Origin: Amycolatopsis sp. MtRt-6
GTDB taxonomy: Bacteria; Actinomycetota; Actinomycetes; Mycobacteriales; Pseudonocardiaceae
Direction of reading: 5' to 3'
Assembly (NCBI RefSeq): GCF_017308975.1
Contig: NZ_JADWPD010000002.1
Coordinates: 62,001-126,000 of the forward strand
Length of the DNA stretch: 64,000 nucleotides
A model generated the notes under the pieces. The model ran no database searches, had not been told where the DNA came from, and saw only the letters and a program-made list of their open reading frames with translations. The first letter of the stretch is position 1, and each line of letters starts with the position of its first letter. Made by a program: the position numbers and the translations under genes. Below are positions 1-10,727 of this stretch, piece after piece.

Positions 1-326
1 GACTCGCAGCGCAGGACCGTCGAACCCTCGGGCACGGCGTAGGCCTCGGTGCCGGACGGGTCGCGGCGGTCGGCGATCTGCATGCTTTCCCGCTGGAAGA
101 CGCGGTCGGCGCCGGTGCGCAGGCTCCACACCCGGTACCAGACGAACTCGTCGCCCTCGTAGCGGCCCAGCCCCAGGTGCCAGCTGGACCGCGGGTTGTC
201 CGGACGCCACCGCAGCGCGACGCTCACGCCGCCACCGCGGCGCATCCGGATCCACCGCTGGCCGTACCAGGCGGCCAGCACCGCGAGCACGATCAGGAGC
301 CCGACTACGACCACGGTGATCTTCAC
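1..326 (-). CDS. DUF2550 family membrane-anchored protein (C-terminus cut by window edge)
   Basis: The reading frame starts at a GTG at 326 and runs off the left edge, so only about 108 N-terminal residues are seen. The protein opens with one hydrophobic helix (residues about 3-20, followed by WYGQRW) and then a basic, soluble region with GRYEGDEFVWYRVWSL. This matches the DUF2550 proteins that follow atpC in most actinobacteria; their function is unknown. The start lies 25 bases after the atpC stop on the same strand, so it is probably the last gene of the ATP synthase transcript. The family call rests on position plus the one-helix architecture and is fairly secure; no enzymatic role can be read from it. 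Confidence 0.8.
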   Translation of the reverse strand, partial: MKITVVVVGLLIVLAVLAAWYGQRWIRMRRGGGVSVALRWRPDNPRSSWHLGLGRYEGDEFVWYRVWSLRTGADRVFQRESMQIADRRDPSGTEAYAVPEGSTVLRCE

Positions 327-351
327 GGCCCGGCTCCTGCCCGTCTCGCGC

Positions 352-717
352 TCAGGCCGACTGACCCGCTGCGCGGAGCTGGGCCGAGGCCCTCGCCCGC
401 TCGGTCTCGTCGTCCCCGGTCAGGGCCGCCTTGGCCGCCTCGACGTCGATCTCGTCGGAGAGCTCGGCGCTCTCGGCGAGGATGCTCACCCCGGTGCCGG
501 TCACGGAGAGGAACCCGCCGTGGACGGCCGCGCAGACCGTCTCGCCGTCGGTGGTCGTCACCTTGACCACGCCACCCTCGACCAGCTGCCCGAGCACGGG
601 TTCGTGACCGGCCATGATGCCGATCTCACCCTCGGTGGTCTGGGCCACCACGAAAGTGGCAGTACCCGACCAGAGACGGCGCTCGACGGCCACCAGCTCC
701 ACGGACATCTCAGCCAC
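352..717 (-). CDS. atpC: F1Fo ATP synthase epsilon subunit
   Basis: This is the 121-residue epsilon subunit of the F1 central stalk, which couples rotation to catalysis and can inhibit ATP hydrolysis. The N-terminal beta-sandwich is recognisable ([57 protein letters not shown]), followed by a short, acidic-to-basic C-terminal helical part. I chose the GTG at 717 because an AAGGAG Shine-Dalgarno sequence (724-729) sits 6 bases upstream; a longer frame reaches 747 but has no comparable site. It is the last ATP synthase gene, separated from atpD by 114 bases that contain a strong hairpin. Confidence 0.95.
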   Translation of the reverse strand: MAEMSVELVAVERRLWSGTATFVVAQTTEGEIGIMAGHEPVLGQLVEGGVVKVTTTDGETVCAAVHGGFLSVTGTGVSILAESAELSDEIDVEAAKAALTGDDETERARASAQLRAAGQSA

Positions 718-780
718 GTAGCACTCCTTCGCTCGGGGTGTTACCACCGAGTGTAATAGGTCTGTCCCCTGCTATGAGAA

Positions 781-820
781 CGGCGGGGGCGCTGGTCCAT
801 ATAGGACACTGCCCCCGCCG
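781..820 (-). terminator. Intercistronic hairpin between atpD and atpC
   Basis: A perfect 10-base arm CGGCGGGGGC (781-790) pairs with GCCCCCGCCG (811-820), and an inner gtcc/ggac pair (795-798, 804-807) extends the fold. It lies just after the atpD stop. No T-tract follows on the minus strand, so it could be a partial terminator, an attenuator lowering epsilon synthesis, or an mRNA-stabilising stem. Confidence 0.6.
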
Positions 821-831
821 CTCCCGGAAAA

Positions 832-3197
<2,366 letters not shown>

Positions 3198-3208
3198 GAG
3201 CTACCAGC

Positions 3209-4846
3209 TCACTTCTTCGGCGCGGGCTTGTTGACCTTGACGGTCTCCTGCCCGACCTTGTCGGCTTCCATGGCGTCCGCGTTCTCCTCGAGCGGCTTGC
3301 CCTCGGAGGTGGTGAACTCCTTCTTGAACTCGTTCACCGCGGCGACCAGCTTGTCGGCCGTCTCGTCCTCGAACTTCCCGGAGTCGCGGATCGCGCCCAG
3401 GATGTCGTCGTGCTTGCGGCGGGCCGAGTCCAGGAACTCGTGGTTGAAGCGGCGGACGTCCTCGGTCGGGACCGAGTCGTAGTGGCCGTTCGTGCCCAGC
3501 CACACCGTGCAGACCTGCTCCTCGACCGGGATCGGCGAGTACTGCGGCTGCTTGAGCACCTCGTACAGGCGGGCACCGCGCTCGAGCTGCGCCTTCGACG
3601 CGTCGTCGAGGTCCGAGGCGAAGGCCGCGAAGGCCTCCAGCTCGCGGTACTGCGACAGGTCGATCCGGAGCGAACCGGAGACCGACTTCATCGCCTTGAC
3701 CTGCGCGGCACCACCCACGCGGGACACCGAGATACCCACGTCGATGGCCGGGCGCTGACCGGCGTTGAACAGGTCCGACTGGAAGAAGCACTGGCCGTCG
3801 GTGATCGAGATGACGTTCGTCGGGATGTAGGCCGACACGTCGTTCGCCTTGGTCTCGATGATCGGGAGACCGGTGAGCGAGCCGGCGCCCAGCTCGTCCG
3901 ACAGCTTCGCGCAGCGCTCCAGCAGGCGGGAGTGCAAGTAGAAGACGTCGCCGGGGAACGCCTCGCGGCCCGGCGGGCGGCGCAGCAGCAGCGAGATCGC
4001 GCGGTAGGCGTCGGCCTGCTTGGTCAGGTCGTCGAACACGATGAGGACGTGCTTGCCCTCGTACATCCAGTGCTGGCCGATGGCCGAGCCGGTGTACGGC
4101 GCGATCCACTTGAAGCCGGCCGAGTCGGACGCGGGGGCCGCGACGATGGTGGTGTACTCCAGCGCGCCGGCGTCCTCGAGGGACTTCTTCACGGCGGCGA
4201 TCGTGGAGCCCTTCTGGCCGACCGCGACGTAGATGCAGCGGACCTGCTTCTTCGGGTCGCCGGTCTCCCAGTTGGCCTTCTGGTTGATGATCGTGTCCAC
4301 GGCGACGGCGGTCTTGCCCGTCTTGCGGTCACCGATGATCAGCTGGCGCTGGCCGCGCCCGATCGGCGTCATCGCGTCGATGGCGGTGATGCCGGTCTGC
4401 AGCGGCTCCGACACCGGCTGGCGCTCGACCACCGAGGCGGCCTTCAGCTCCAGCGCGCGGCGCTCGGTGGTCTCGATGTCGCCGAGGCCGTCGATCGGCT
4501 GGCCCAGCGGGTTGACGACGCGGCCGAGGTAGCCGTCGCCGACCGGCACCGACAGGACCTGGCCGGTGCGCTTGACCTGCTGGCCCTCTTCGATGCTTTC
4601 GAAGTCACCGAGGATCGCGGCACCGATGGAGCGCGCGTCCAGGTTCAGGGCGACGCCCAGGACGCCGCCGGGGAACTCGAGCAGCTCGTTGGCCATGGCC
4701 GAGGGCAGGCCCTCGACGTGGGCGATGCCGTCACCGGCGTCCACCACGGTGCCAACTTCTTCCCGGCTCACGTCCGGGGCGTAACTCGAGACGTAGTTCT
4801 CGATCGCGCTACGGATCTCATCCGAGGAGATCGTCAGCTCGGCCAT
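3209..4846 (-). CDS. atpA: F1Fo ATP synthase alpha subunit
   Basis: This 545-residue protein is the non-catalytic nucleotide-binding subunit of F1. The Walker A loop GDRKTGKT is at residues 172-179, and the family signature around residues 365-376 ([14 protein letters not shown]) is intact. The C-terminus has an acidic and lysine-rich extension ([20 protein letters not shown]) that makes it longer than the roughly 505-residue proteobacterial protein. Actinobacterial alpha subunits are known for such tails, and in mycobacteria the tail suppresses ATP hydrolysis; whether it does so here is inference. A GGGAAAG site precedes the ATG at 4846. Confidence 0.97.
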   Translation of the reverse strand: MAELTISSDEIRSAIENYVSSYAPDVSREEVGTVVDAGDGIAHVEGLPSAMANELLEFPGGVLGVALNLDARSIGAAILGDFESIEEGQQVKRTGQVLSVPVGDGYLGRVVNPLGQPIDGLGDIETTERRALELKAASVVERQPVSEPLQTGITAIDAMTPIGRGQRQLIIGDRKTGKTAVAVDTIINQKANWETGDPKKQVRCIYVAVGQKGSTIAAVKKSLEDAGALEYTTIVAAPASDSAGFKWIAPYTGSAIGQHWMYEGKHVLIVFDDLTKQADAYRAISLLLRRPPGREAFPGDVFYLHSRLLERCAKLSDELGAGSLTGLPIIETKANDVSAYIPTNVISITDGQCFFQSDLFNAGQRPAIDVGISVSRVGGAAQVKAMKSVSGSLRIDLSQYRELEAFAAFASDLDDASKAQLERGARLYEVLKQPQYSPIPVEEQVCTVWLGTNGHYDSVPTEDVRRFNHEFLDSARRKHDDILGAIRDSGKFEDETADKLVAAVNEFKKEFTTSEGKPLEENADAMEADKVGQETVKVNKPAPKK

Positions 4847-4903
4847 GTCTTTCCCGCTCTCGCTTCGTTCTTGCCAGTATGCAAAGTCTTGTGTGACCTG
4901 GGG

Positions 4904-5728
4904 CTATGCCCGGGCCAGCCGCCTGCGCAACGCCGCGAGCTGCCCCGCCGCGCTCCCGTCGATGACCTCGTCGCCGACGCGGACGACGAGACCGCCGCCG
5001 AGCCGGGGGTCGACCTCGACGTGCAGGGCGATCGGCCGCCCGTAGAGGGCGTCGAGCTTCGCGCCCAGCTGGGCGACCTGCTCGTCGGACAGGGCGTTCG
5101 CGCTGGTCACGTAGGCCACCGAGCGCTGACGCCGCTCCGCGGCCAGCTTCACCAGCTTGTCGAGCCCGATGCCGACGCCGCGGCCCTTGGCCCGGCGCAC
5201 GACCTGCTCGACGAGGGTCTCGGTGACCACGTCCACCTTGTCGGCGAACAGCCCGCGCACCAGCGTGCGCTTCGCGTCGGCGGAACCAGTCAGGTCCGAC
5301 AGCGCCTTCTCGAGCTCGGGGTGGTTGGCCACGACCCGCGCGACCTGGAAGAGCTGGGACTCGACGGTGTCGACATTCCCGGTCTTCTCCGCCGAGGTGA
5401 GCAGGGCCGAGCGGCCGAGCGACTCGAGGCCGTCGGTCAGCTCGCGGGGGCTGGACCAGCGGCTGCCCGCCACGGCGTCGAGCACCTTCAGGGCCGGTTC
5501 GGACAGCTTGCCGTCGAACAGCCGGCGCACCAGCGCGGTGCGCGCCTCCGACGTCGCCGAGGCGTCGCTCACTGCCCGGCGCAGGCCGATTTCCCGGTCC
5601 AGCAGGTCGACGACCGAGAGCAGCTCGTCGCCGACCGTGGCGGCGTCGGCTCCCGCGTCCGCCAGAACCTCGCCGAGGCGTTCCTCGGCGAGGCCGAGCG
5701 CTTCACGGCTCGCAGCATGCAGCGTCAT
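4904..5728 (-). CDS. atpH: F1Fo ATP synthase delta subunit, long actinobacterial form
   Basis: The OSCP/delta subunit links the peripheral stalk to the top of F1. At 274 residues it is about 90 longer than the usual 180-residue protein. The classical domain is recognisable in residues about 95-274 (ALSDLTGSADAKRTLVRGLF, RRAKGRGVGIGLDKLVKLAA, VEVDPRLGGGLVVRVGDEVI). The first ~90 residues are an additional helical segment, as in many actinobacterial delta proteins. The ATG at 5728 is 6 bases after the atpF stop, so the two peripheral-stalk genes are tightly linked. Confidence 0.95.
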   Translation of the reverse strand: MTLHAASREALGLAEERLGEVLADAGADAATVGDELLSVVDLLDREIGLRRAVSDASATSEARTALVRRLFDGKLSEPALKVLDAVAGSRWSSPRELTDGLESLGRSALLTSAEKTGNVDTVESQLFQVARVVANHPELEKALSDLTGSADAKRTLVRGLFADKVDVVTETLVEQVVRRAKGRGVGIGLDKLVKLAAERRQRSVAYVTSANALSDEQVAQLGAKLDALYGRPIALHVEVDPRLGGGLVVRVGDEVIDGSAAGQLAALRRRLARA

Positions 5729-5734
5729 CTCTGG

Positions 5735-6295
5735 TTACTTCCCCGCTCCGTTGGAGGCACCGGCGGTCTCCAGCTCCGCCAGGAACCGGTCGACGGTGCC
5801 GCGGCGGCGCGCCTCGTCCTCGAGCGACTCGCCGACGATCCGGCTGGCGAGCTCGACGGCGTTGCGGCCCATGTCGGCCCGCAGCTCCGCGATGATCTGC
5901 GCCTTCTGGGCCTGCAGCTGGGCCTGGCCCTGGGCGACGATGCGCTGGGACTCGGCCTCCGCCTCGGCCCGCAGCTCCGCCTTGATCTGCTCGGCTTCGA
6001 GCCGGGCGTCGTCGCGGATCTTCGCGGCTTCGGTACGGGCCTCGGCCAGCTGGGCCTTGTACTTGGCCAGCGCCTCTTCGGCCTCGGCCTGGGCCCGCTC
6101 GGCCTTCTCGATGCCTCCCTCGATCTTCTGCGCACGCTCTTCGTACGCGGCCTCGAAGCGAGGGACGACGTACTTCTTGAGGATGAACAGCAGGATCAGG
6201 AAGGCGACGATGCCGAGGATCAGCTCCGAGATGTCGGGGATGATCGGGTTGTGAACTTTGCCCTCTGCGGCGAGGACCAAGGCACTGTTCAGCAC
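5735..6295 (-). CDS. atpF: F1Fo ATP synthase b subunit
   Basis: This 186-residue subunit b forms the peripheral stator. One membrane helix spans about residues 22-42 (ISELILGIVAFLILLFIL), and is followed by a long charged amphipathic coiled coil (EERAQKIEGGIEKAERAQAE, then repeated Glu/Ala/Arg heptads) to about residue 165. The start is a GTG at 6295 with AAGGAG a few bases upstream. It lies between atpE and atpH as in nearly all bacteria. A single b gene is present, so the stator is presumably a homodimer. Confidence 0.96.
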   Translation of the reverse strand: MLNSALVLAAEGKVHNPIIPDISELILGIVAFLILLFILKKYVVPRFEAAYEERAQKIEGGIEKAERAQAEAEEALAKYKAQLAEARTEAAKIRDDARLEAEQIKAELRAEAEAESQRIVAQGQAQLQAQKAQIIAELRADMGRNAVELASRIVGESLEDEARRRGTVDRFLAELETAGASNGAGK

Positions 6296-6325
6296 GGCGT
6301 CTCCTTAAGCGAGATGAGCGTCGAC

Positions 6326-6589
6326 TCAGCCTGCGGAGGCGATGAAGTAGATGACGATGCCGATCAGGGCGAGCACCTCGGTCAGAACGAAGGTCGAGAA
6401 GCCGATGCCCTGCAGCTTGCCCTGCGCCTCCGGCTGACGCGCGGTGCCGTTGATGACGGCGGCGAAGATCAGACCCACACCGATGCCCGGGCCGATCGCG
6501 CCCAGGCCGTAACCGATGGCGGCGAGACCGGGGTTGATGTTGACGGCCTGCTCCGCGGCCTGGGCCAGAACGATGTTGCTCACGTGCAT
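6326..6589 (-). CDS. atpE: F1Fo ATP synthase c subunit
   Basis: The proteolipid c subunit forms the rotor ring that carries protons. Two membrane helices flank the polar loop RQPE (residues 51-54), and the proton-carrying carboxylate is Glu71 in [10 protein letters not shown]. The glycine-rich packing motif in helix 1 ([15 protein letters not shown]) is intact and nothing suggests sodium coupling. The listed ATG at 6589 gives 87 residues, but AAGGGA lies directly against it; the GTG at 6583 (protein starting SNIVLAQ) has better spacing and may be the true start. It is the usual gene between atpB and atpF and the target class of diarylquinolines in mycobacteria. Confidence 0.95.
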   Translation of the reverse strand: MHVSNIVLAQAAEQAVNINPGLAAIGYGLGAIGPGIGVGLIFAAVINGTARQPEAQGKLQGIGFSTFVLTEVLALIGIVIYFIASAG

Positions 6590-6638
6590 TTCCCTTCACT
6601 TCGGTCCACGCGCTCGCGTGGATCGGGGGCTTGTGTTC

Positions 6639-7424
6639 TCAGTGCTCCGACGCCAGCGCGGCGCCGATGTACCCGGCCGACAGCAGGGCGAAGATGTAGG
6701 CCTGCAGCACCTGGATGAAGGCCTCGAGGAACGTCATCGCGATGGCGAACAGCCACGCCACCACGGAAACCGGCTTCAGCGCCCAGCTCGAGGTCTCGGT
6801 CAGCAGGAAGGTGCCGCCGAGGGTGAACACCGCCAGGATCAGGTGACCCGCGAACATGGCGGCGAAAACACGGATGGCGAGCGTGAGCGGGTTGAGGAGG
6901 AACTTCTCCGCGAACTCGATCAGCGCGAACAGCGGCAGAACCGGCTTGGGCACACCCGGCGGCGCGAGTTCCTTCTTGAAGTACCCCTTGAAACCGTGCC
7001 GTTTGAAGCCCACGTAGTGGTACACCGGGTAAACCACGAGGACCGCCAGGGCGAGCGGGAAACCGAACCGCGCCATGGTCGGGAACTGCAGGAGCGGGAT
7101 GATCCCGTAGAGGTTGTTCACCAGGATGAAGGTGAACAATGCGAAAACGAGCGGCACGAACGGCTTGAAGTCTTTGGAGCCGATCTGCTCACGCGCGATG
7201 TTGTTGCGGCTGAAGTCGTAGATCGACTCGGCGACGAACTGCCCCTTGCCCGGGACGACCTGCAGCTTGCGAGTCGCCAGCAGGAAGTACGCCGCGATGA
7301 TGACAACCGAAAGCACGACGAGCAGCATCGGCTTGGTGACCGCGCCGAAAATCGGCGGCAAGATGAAGCTTTCGGCGCCGGGCGGCGCGAACGTCGCACC
7401 CTCGGCCAATACCAGCGCGCCCAC
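6639..7424 (-). CDS. atpB: F1Fo ATP synthase a subunit
   Basis: This 261-residue stator subunit provides the two proton half-channels against the c ring. Five to six membrane helices are visible. The essential arginine sits in LAIRVFAAMFAGH within the conserved penultimate-helix region, and the last helix ends with the typical AFIQVLQAYIFALLSAGYIG. The GTG start at 7424 is preceded by AAGGAG. It heads the atpBEFHAGDC run; the 543-base gap upstream probably carries its main promoter, while atpI lies beyond that gap. Confidence 0.96.
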   Translation of the reverse strand: MGALVLAEGATFAPPGAESFILPPIFGAVTKPMLLVVLSVVIIAAYFLLATRKLQVVPGKGQFVAESIYDFSRNNIAREQIGSKDFKPFVPLVFALFTFILVNNLYGIIPLLQFPTMARFGFPLALAVLVVYPVYHYVGFKRHGFKGYFKKELAPPGVPKPVLPLFALIEFAEKFLLNPLTLAIRVFAAMFAGHLILAVFTLGGTFLLTETSSWALKPVSVVAWLFAIAMTFLEAFIQVLQAYIFALLSAGYIGAALASEH

Positions 7425-7495
7425 TGGGCTCCTTCCGGTTCTCCCGGCCGGCGTTCACTCCGCCGGGGGAATCGTCACGATCTGGACTTAACGTA

Positions 7496-7511
7496 CCCGA
7501 TACGTATCGGG
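7496..7511. promoter_or_regulatory. Perfect 16-bp palindrome upstream of atpB
   Basis: The sequence CCCGATACGTATCGGG is a perfect inverted repeat 72 bases upstream of the atpB start. The length and symmetry suit a dimeric regulator site in the leader or promoter of the ATP synthase operon. No regulator can be named from the sequence. Confidence 0.45.
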
Positions 7512-7769
7512 ACGTCGGAGGCGGCTGCCCCACTGTGCGACGAACACGGCTTCACGTTCTGCACACGGGGTTGTCTCGTGTGAACACTGCCCTGCGGTCT
7601 ACTTCGGACCAGCGGCCGGAAGGCGGAACTACACGGTCGCCACACTGCTGATCGCGGTTCGTCTGAGGGAGTGCGCGGTCGAGGCCGCCACCCTTGACGC
7701 GGACCATACCAGCAGGTCAATCAGTGCCGGACAGGCGTACTCCTAACCAACCGATCAGCCCAGGACTTA

Positions 7770-7791
7770 GGTCCCGGGTCGTCCCGGGACC
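7770..7791. terminator. GC-rich hairpin downstream of atpI
   Basis: GGTCCCGGG (7770-7778) pairs perfectly with CCCGGGACC (7783-7791) around a 4-base loop. It lies about 175 bases after the atpI stop in the atpI-to-atpB gap, so it may terminate or attenuate transcription arriving from wecA-atpI. No U-tract follows, which is common in such genomes. Confidence 0.45.
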
Positions 7792-7967
7792 CAGGTCCGG
7801 CGCGAGCCGGGACCGCGTCCGGAACGTCGCAGGCACCGGCCTCGGCGGGGTCCCGGTCACTGTTCGCAGCCGCGCACGAAAGCGCACTTTTGTGGCCCCG
7901 GTCACACTCAGCTGGCCGCAGCCCGGTTCACGAAGAGTAACGGAAGCCCACGACAAAACGGACGACG

Positions 7968-8411
7968 TCAGGACGGGATGATCGTCGGGATCTTCGTCTT
8001 GCGGAAGGCGGCGAACTCGGCCGCGGCGGCGAGCATGATCGCCACGATCATCGTGATGCCGAGCGACATCGGGTGCAGCGCGGTGACGCCCTTCAGCAGC
8101 GTCAGCGCCCCGAACAGCAGTACGACCTTCACGACGTACCCGCCGAGGGCGATGACCATGACGAACATCGGGTCCTGCCCCGCGCTGAACTTCATCATGC
8201 CCAGCGTCGACAGCGACGCCAGCATCGCGAGCACCCCGCCGACGAGCGAGCCCAGGAAGCCGGGCAGGCCGTTGAGGATGCTGAACAGGGCGATGCACAC
8301 CAGGACCGCGGGCGGGGTCACCAGCAGCGAGGCCTTCGTCATCGCGCGGGCCGCCTGCAGCACCACCTTGGCGTGCGGGTTCTCCTGCTCGTGCGTTTCG
8401 GCTTCGCTCAC
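7968..8411 (-). CDS. atpI: ATP synthase protein I-like membrane protein
   Basis: This 147-residue protein has a short charged N-terminus (HEQENPHAK) and four predicted membrane helices (about residues 27-45, 50-70, 80-105 and 115-135). Position immediately before atpB with a small four-helix topology matches the actinobacterial AtpI equivalents, which in other bacteria help assemble the c ring or import magnesium. Sequence similarity to classical AtpI is not obvious by eye, so the name rests on topology and position. It follows wecA by 49 bases on the same strand. Confidence 0.75.
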   Translation of the reverse strand: MSEAETHEQENPHAKVVLQAARAMTKASLLVTPPAVLVCIALFSILNGLPGFLGSLVGGVLAMLASLSTLGMMKFSAGQDPMFVMVIALGGYVVKVVLLFGALTLLKGVTALHPMSLGITMIVAIMLAAAAEFAAFRKTKIPTIIPS

Positions 8412-8460
8412 ACCTGGCTCCCTGCTCGGTTACCACCCCGAGTGTAGAGACACCGGCGGG

Positions 8461-9618
8461 TCAGGTGCCCGGCTGGTTGCGCGAGCGCAGCCGCGGGACG
8501 ACCGAGACCACCGCCGCGAAGACCAGGCCGATCCCGATGAACCAGAGCGCCGCGGCGTCGTCGAACAGCGTCACCGACACCGCGCCGAAGGCGAGGAGAC
8601 CCGCCCACAGGTAGATCAGCATGACCGCGCGGCGCTGGGAGTGGCCGATCTCGAGCAGCCGGTGGTGGAGGTGCATCTTGTCGGCCGCGAACGGGCTTTC
8701 GCCGCGGCGGGTGCGGCGGACCACCGCCATGATCAGGTCGAGCATCGGCACGAACAGCACCGCCGCGACGACCACGAGCGGCGAGAGCAGCGCGATGGCG
8801 TCCTTGGCGCTGAACTGCGTGTACGGCACACGCCCGGACGCCGACGTCGTGGCGCCTGCGAGCATCAGGCCGATCATCATCGAGCCCGAGTCGCCCATGA
8901 ATATCTTCGCGGGCTGGAAGTTGTAGGGCAGGAAGCCCAGACAGGCTCCGGCGAGGGTGGCCGCGATCAGCGCGGGCGGGTAGGTGCCGACGTCGCCGCC
9001 GGAGCTGTCGAGCAGGCCGAGGGAGAACGAGCACGTGGCGGCGGCCGCGATGAAGCCGAGGCCGCCGGCCAGCCCGTCGAGGCCGTCGACGAAGTTCATC
9101 GCGTTGACCATGACCACGACCATCACGACGGTGAGCAGCGCGCCCTGGTTCTTGTCGAGCACGAGCACCGAGCCGAACGAGCCGCCGGTGCCGCCCCACG
9201 GCACCCAGAACGACACCCACTGCACACCGAAGATGACGAGGATCCCGGCGCACATGACCTGGCCGGCCAGCTTCGTCCAGGCGTCCAGCTCGAACCGGTC
9301 GTCGAGCGCGCCGATCAGGGAAATCACACCGGCCGCCAACAGCACGCCGACCGAGTCGAAGGAGGCGTCGAAGCCGTGCGACAGCGCGGGCAGCTGGTGG
9401 GCGAGGCCCATCGCGCCGGCGACGCCGAGGTAGATGCCGACCCCGCCCATCCGCGGGATCGGGGCCACGTGGACGTCGCGGGCACGGGGGTTGGCGATCG
9501 CGCCGACGCGGATCGCGACCCGCCGGACGACGCCGGTGAGCAGGTAGGTCACGGCCGTCGCGGTCAGCGCGACGAGGATGTATTCCCGGATGGGGAGGAG
9601 ACCGGATGTGGGCGGCAC
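8461..9618 (-). CDS. wecA: WecA/MraY-type polyprenyl-phosphate sugar-1-phosphate transferase
   Basis: This integral-membrane enzyme of 385 residues transfers a sugar-1-phosphate (GlcNAc-1-P in the best known homologues) from UDP-sugar to polyprenyl phosphate, starting cell-wall linker or arabinogalactan synthesis. The family motifs are all present: DDRFELDAWTKLAGQ, NAMNFVDGLDGLAGG, FMGDSGSM and the histidine motif HLHHRLLEIGHSQRR, between about eleven membrane helices. Its place between sua5 and atpI is the standard actinobacterial order. The GTG start at 9618 lacks an obvious ribosome site. The actual sugar substrate cannot be told from the sequence. Confidence 0.92.
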   Translation of the reverse strand: MPPTSGLLPIREYILVALTATAVTYLLTGVVRRVAIRVGAIANPRARDVHVAPIPRMGGVGIYLGVAGAMGLAHQLPALSHGFDASFDSVGVLLAAGVISLIGALDDRFELDAWTKLAGQVMCAGILVIFGVQWVSFWVPWGGTGGSFGSVLVLDKNQGALLTVVMVVVMVNAMNFVDGLDGLAGGLGFIAAAATCSFSLGLLDSSGGDVGTYPPALIAATLAGACLGFLPYNFQPAKIFMGDSGSMMIGLMLAGATTSASGRVPYTQFSAKDAIALLSPLVVVAAVLFVPMLDLIMAVVRRTRRGESPFAADKMHLHHRLLEIGHSQRRAVMLIYLWAGLLAFGAVSVTLFDDAAALWFIGIGLVFAAVVSVVPRLRSRNQPGT

Positions 9619-9692
9619 GGGGACGTCACGCTCGCGGGGTCGGGGTCACCCGCGACACGCTATCGTGCCGCGGTTTTTGTCGTGATCCGGCT

Positions 9693-10343
9693 TCACGCCA
9701 ACGATTCCGCGGGCACACCCAGCACCTCCGCGATGGCTTCCTTGCCCACCGCGCCCTCGCGCAGCACGACGGGTTCGGTGCCGGTGAGGTCCACGATGCT
9801 CGACGCGACGGGCGCGCCGCTCGACCCGCCGTCGAGGTACACCGCGACGGAGTCCCCGAGCTGTTCCTGCGCCTCCTGCGCGGTGCTGGCGGGCGGCCGC
9901 CCGGAGACGTTCGCACTCGAGACGGCCATCGGCCCGACGTCCCGAAGGAGCTCGAGGGCGACGGGGTGCAGCGGCATCCGGAGCATGACGGTGCCGCGGG
10001 CGTCGCCGAGGTTCCACTGCAGGCTGGGCGCGTGCGGCAGCACGATGGAGAGGTCGCCGGGCCAGAAGGCTTCGATGAGCGCGCGCGCCTGCGGCGGAAC
10101 GCCGAGCACCAGGCCGTCCACAGTGGACCAGGAGCCGACGAGCACGCCGACGGGCATGTCCGGCCCGCGGTTCTTGGCGCGCAGCAGCGCCTGGACGGCA
10201 CCGGCGTCGAAGGCATCGGCACCGATGCCGTACACGGTGTCGGTCGGCAGGACGACCAGCCGGCTGGACCGGACGGCCCCGGCCGCGGCGGCGAGCCCGT
10301 CGGCCCGGGTCTCCCGCTTGCTGCAGTCGTAGACCACGCTCAT
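9693..10343 (-). CDS. sua5: L-threonylcarbamoyladenylate synthase
   Basis: This YrdC/Sua5-fold enzyme (216 residues) makes threonylcarbamoyl-AMP from threonine, bicarbonate and ATP for the t6A37 modification of ANN-decoding tRNAs. Diagnostic parts are VVLPTDTVYGIGADAFD, KNRGPDMPVGVLV and the SSANVSGRPP loop. It lacks the extra C-terminal Sua5 domain, so it is the short YrdC/YwlC type. I chose the ATG at 10343 (MSVVYDC); an upstream in-frame extension to 10427 has no family similarity. It precedes wecA by 74 bases on the same strand; the upstream prmC partner usual in actinobacteria is not here. Confidence 0.93.
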   Translation of the reverse strand: MSVVYDCSKRETRADGLAAAAGAVRSSRLVVLPTDTVYGIGADAFDAGAVQALLRAKNRGPDMPVGVLVGSWSTVDGLVLGVPPQARALIEAFWPGDLSIVLPHAPSLQWNLGDARGTVMLRMPLHPVALELLRDVGPMAVSSANVSGRPPASTAQEAQEQLGDSVAVYLDGGSSGAPVASSIVDLTGTEPVVLREGAVGKEAIAEVLGVPAESLA

Positions 10344-10727
10344 GGGGGCCAAGGGTAGTCCCGCCGGTTGCGGGGGCGTTCGCCGCGTCACACCCGGCTC
10401 GGCTCGGCTCGGCGCGGCTTGGTCCAACGCGGCTTGGCGCCTCGGGGGCGCCCCCCGTCTTCCACGCTACCGGCGACCACCGACAGTTCCCGGCGCTCCC
10501 GGCGCCTGCCGCCGGACTTGTCCACAACGCCCGGCCCGACCGCCGTGCACCACCCGGTCACCTCGCCGGGCGTCAGGAACGGACGCCCGGCACTGACAAC
10601 CGGCCAGACTTTCGTTGTGGGGCAAGCGGGTAAACCTCCCGCCGTGGCAGAACTCCGGCAGTGCGGCTCAATACGGTCGATCTTCGGGAACCACCACCCC
10701 CGTGGGTTCCCAGTGAAGGAGCCGCAC
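10344..10727. other. Divergent intergenic region between sua5 and the M6 peptidase
   Basis: These 384 bases hold the promoters of two divergent genes and no convincing frame. Near the left end is a run of short CGGCTCGG/GGCTTGG direct repeats (10389-10440). Near the right end an imperfect stem (GGGAACC 10686-10692 with GGTTCCC 10705-10711) lies just before the Shine-Dalgarno sequence of the M6 gene and may affect its translation. Confidence 0.5.

Larger units (their letters stand above)
7425..7967. other. Non-coding region between atpI and atpB
   Basis: Across these 543 bases I see no convincing coding frame on either strand; the small open frames lack codon bias and ribosome sites. The region contains a perfect 16-base palindrome near atpB and a strong hairpin nearer to atpI, both listed separately. 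This long gap probably carries the principal promoter of the ATP synthase operon, reading leftward. Confidence 0.6.

Noticed and set aside
3410..6718. A 1102-codon open frame on the plus strand across the atp genes
   Set aside because: It is the antisense shadow of atpA, atpH, atpF and atpE; high G+C leaves few stops and the product has no family likeness.
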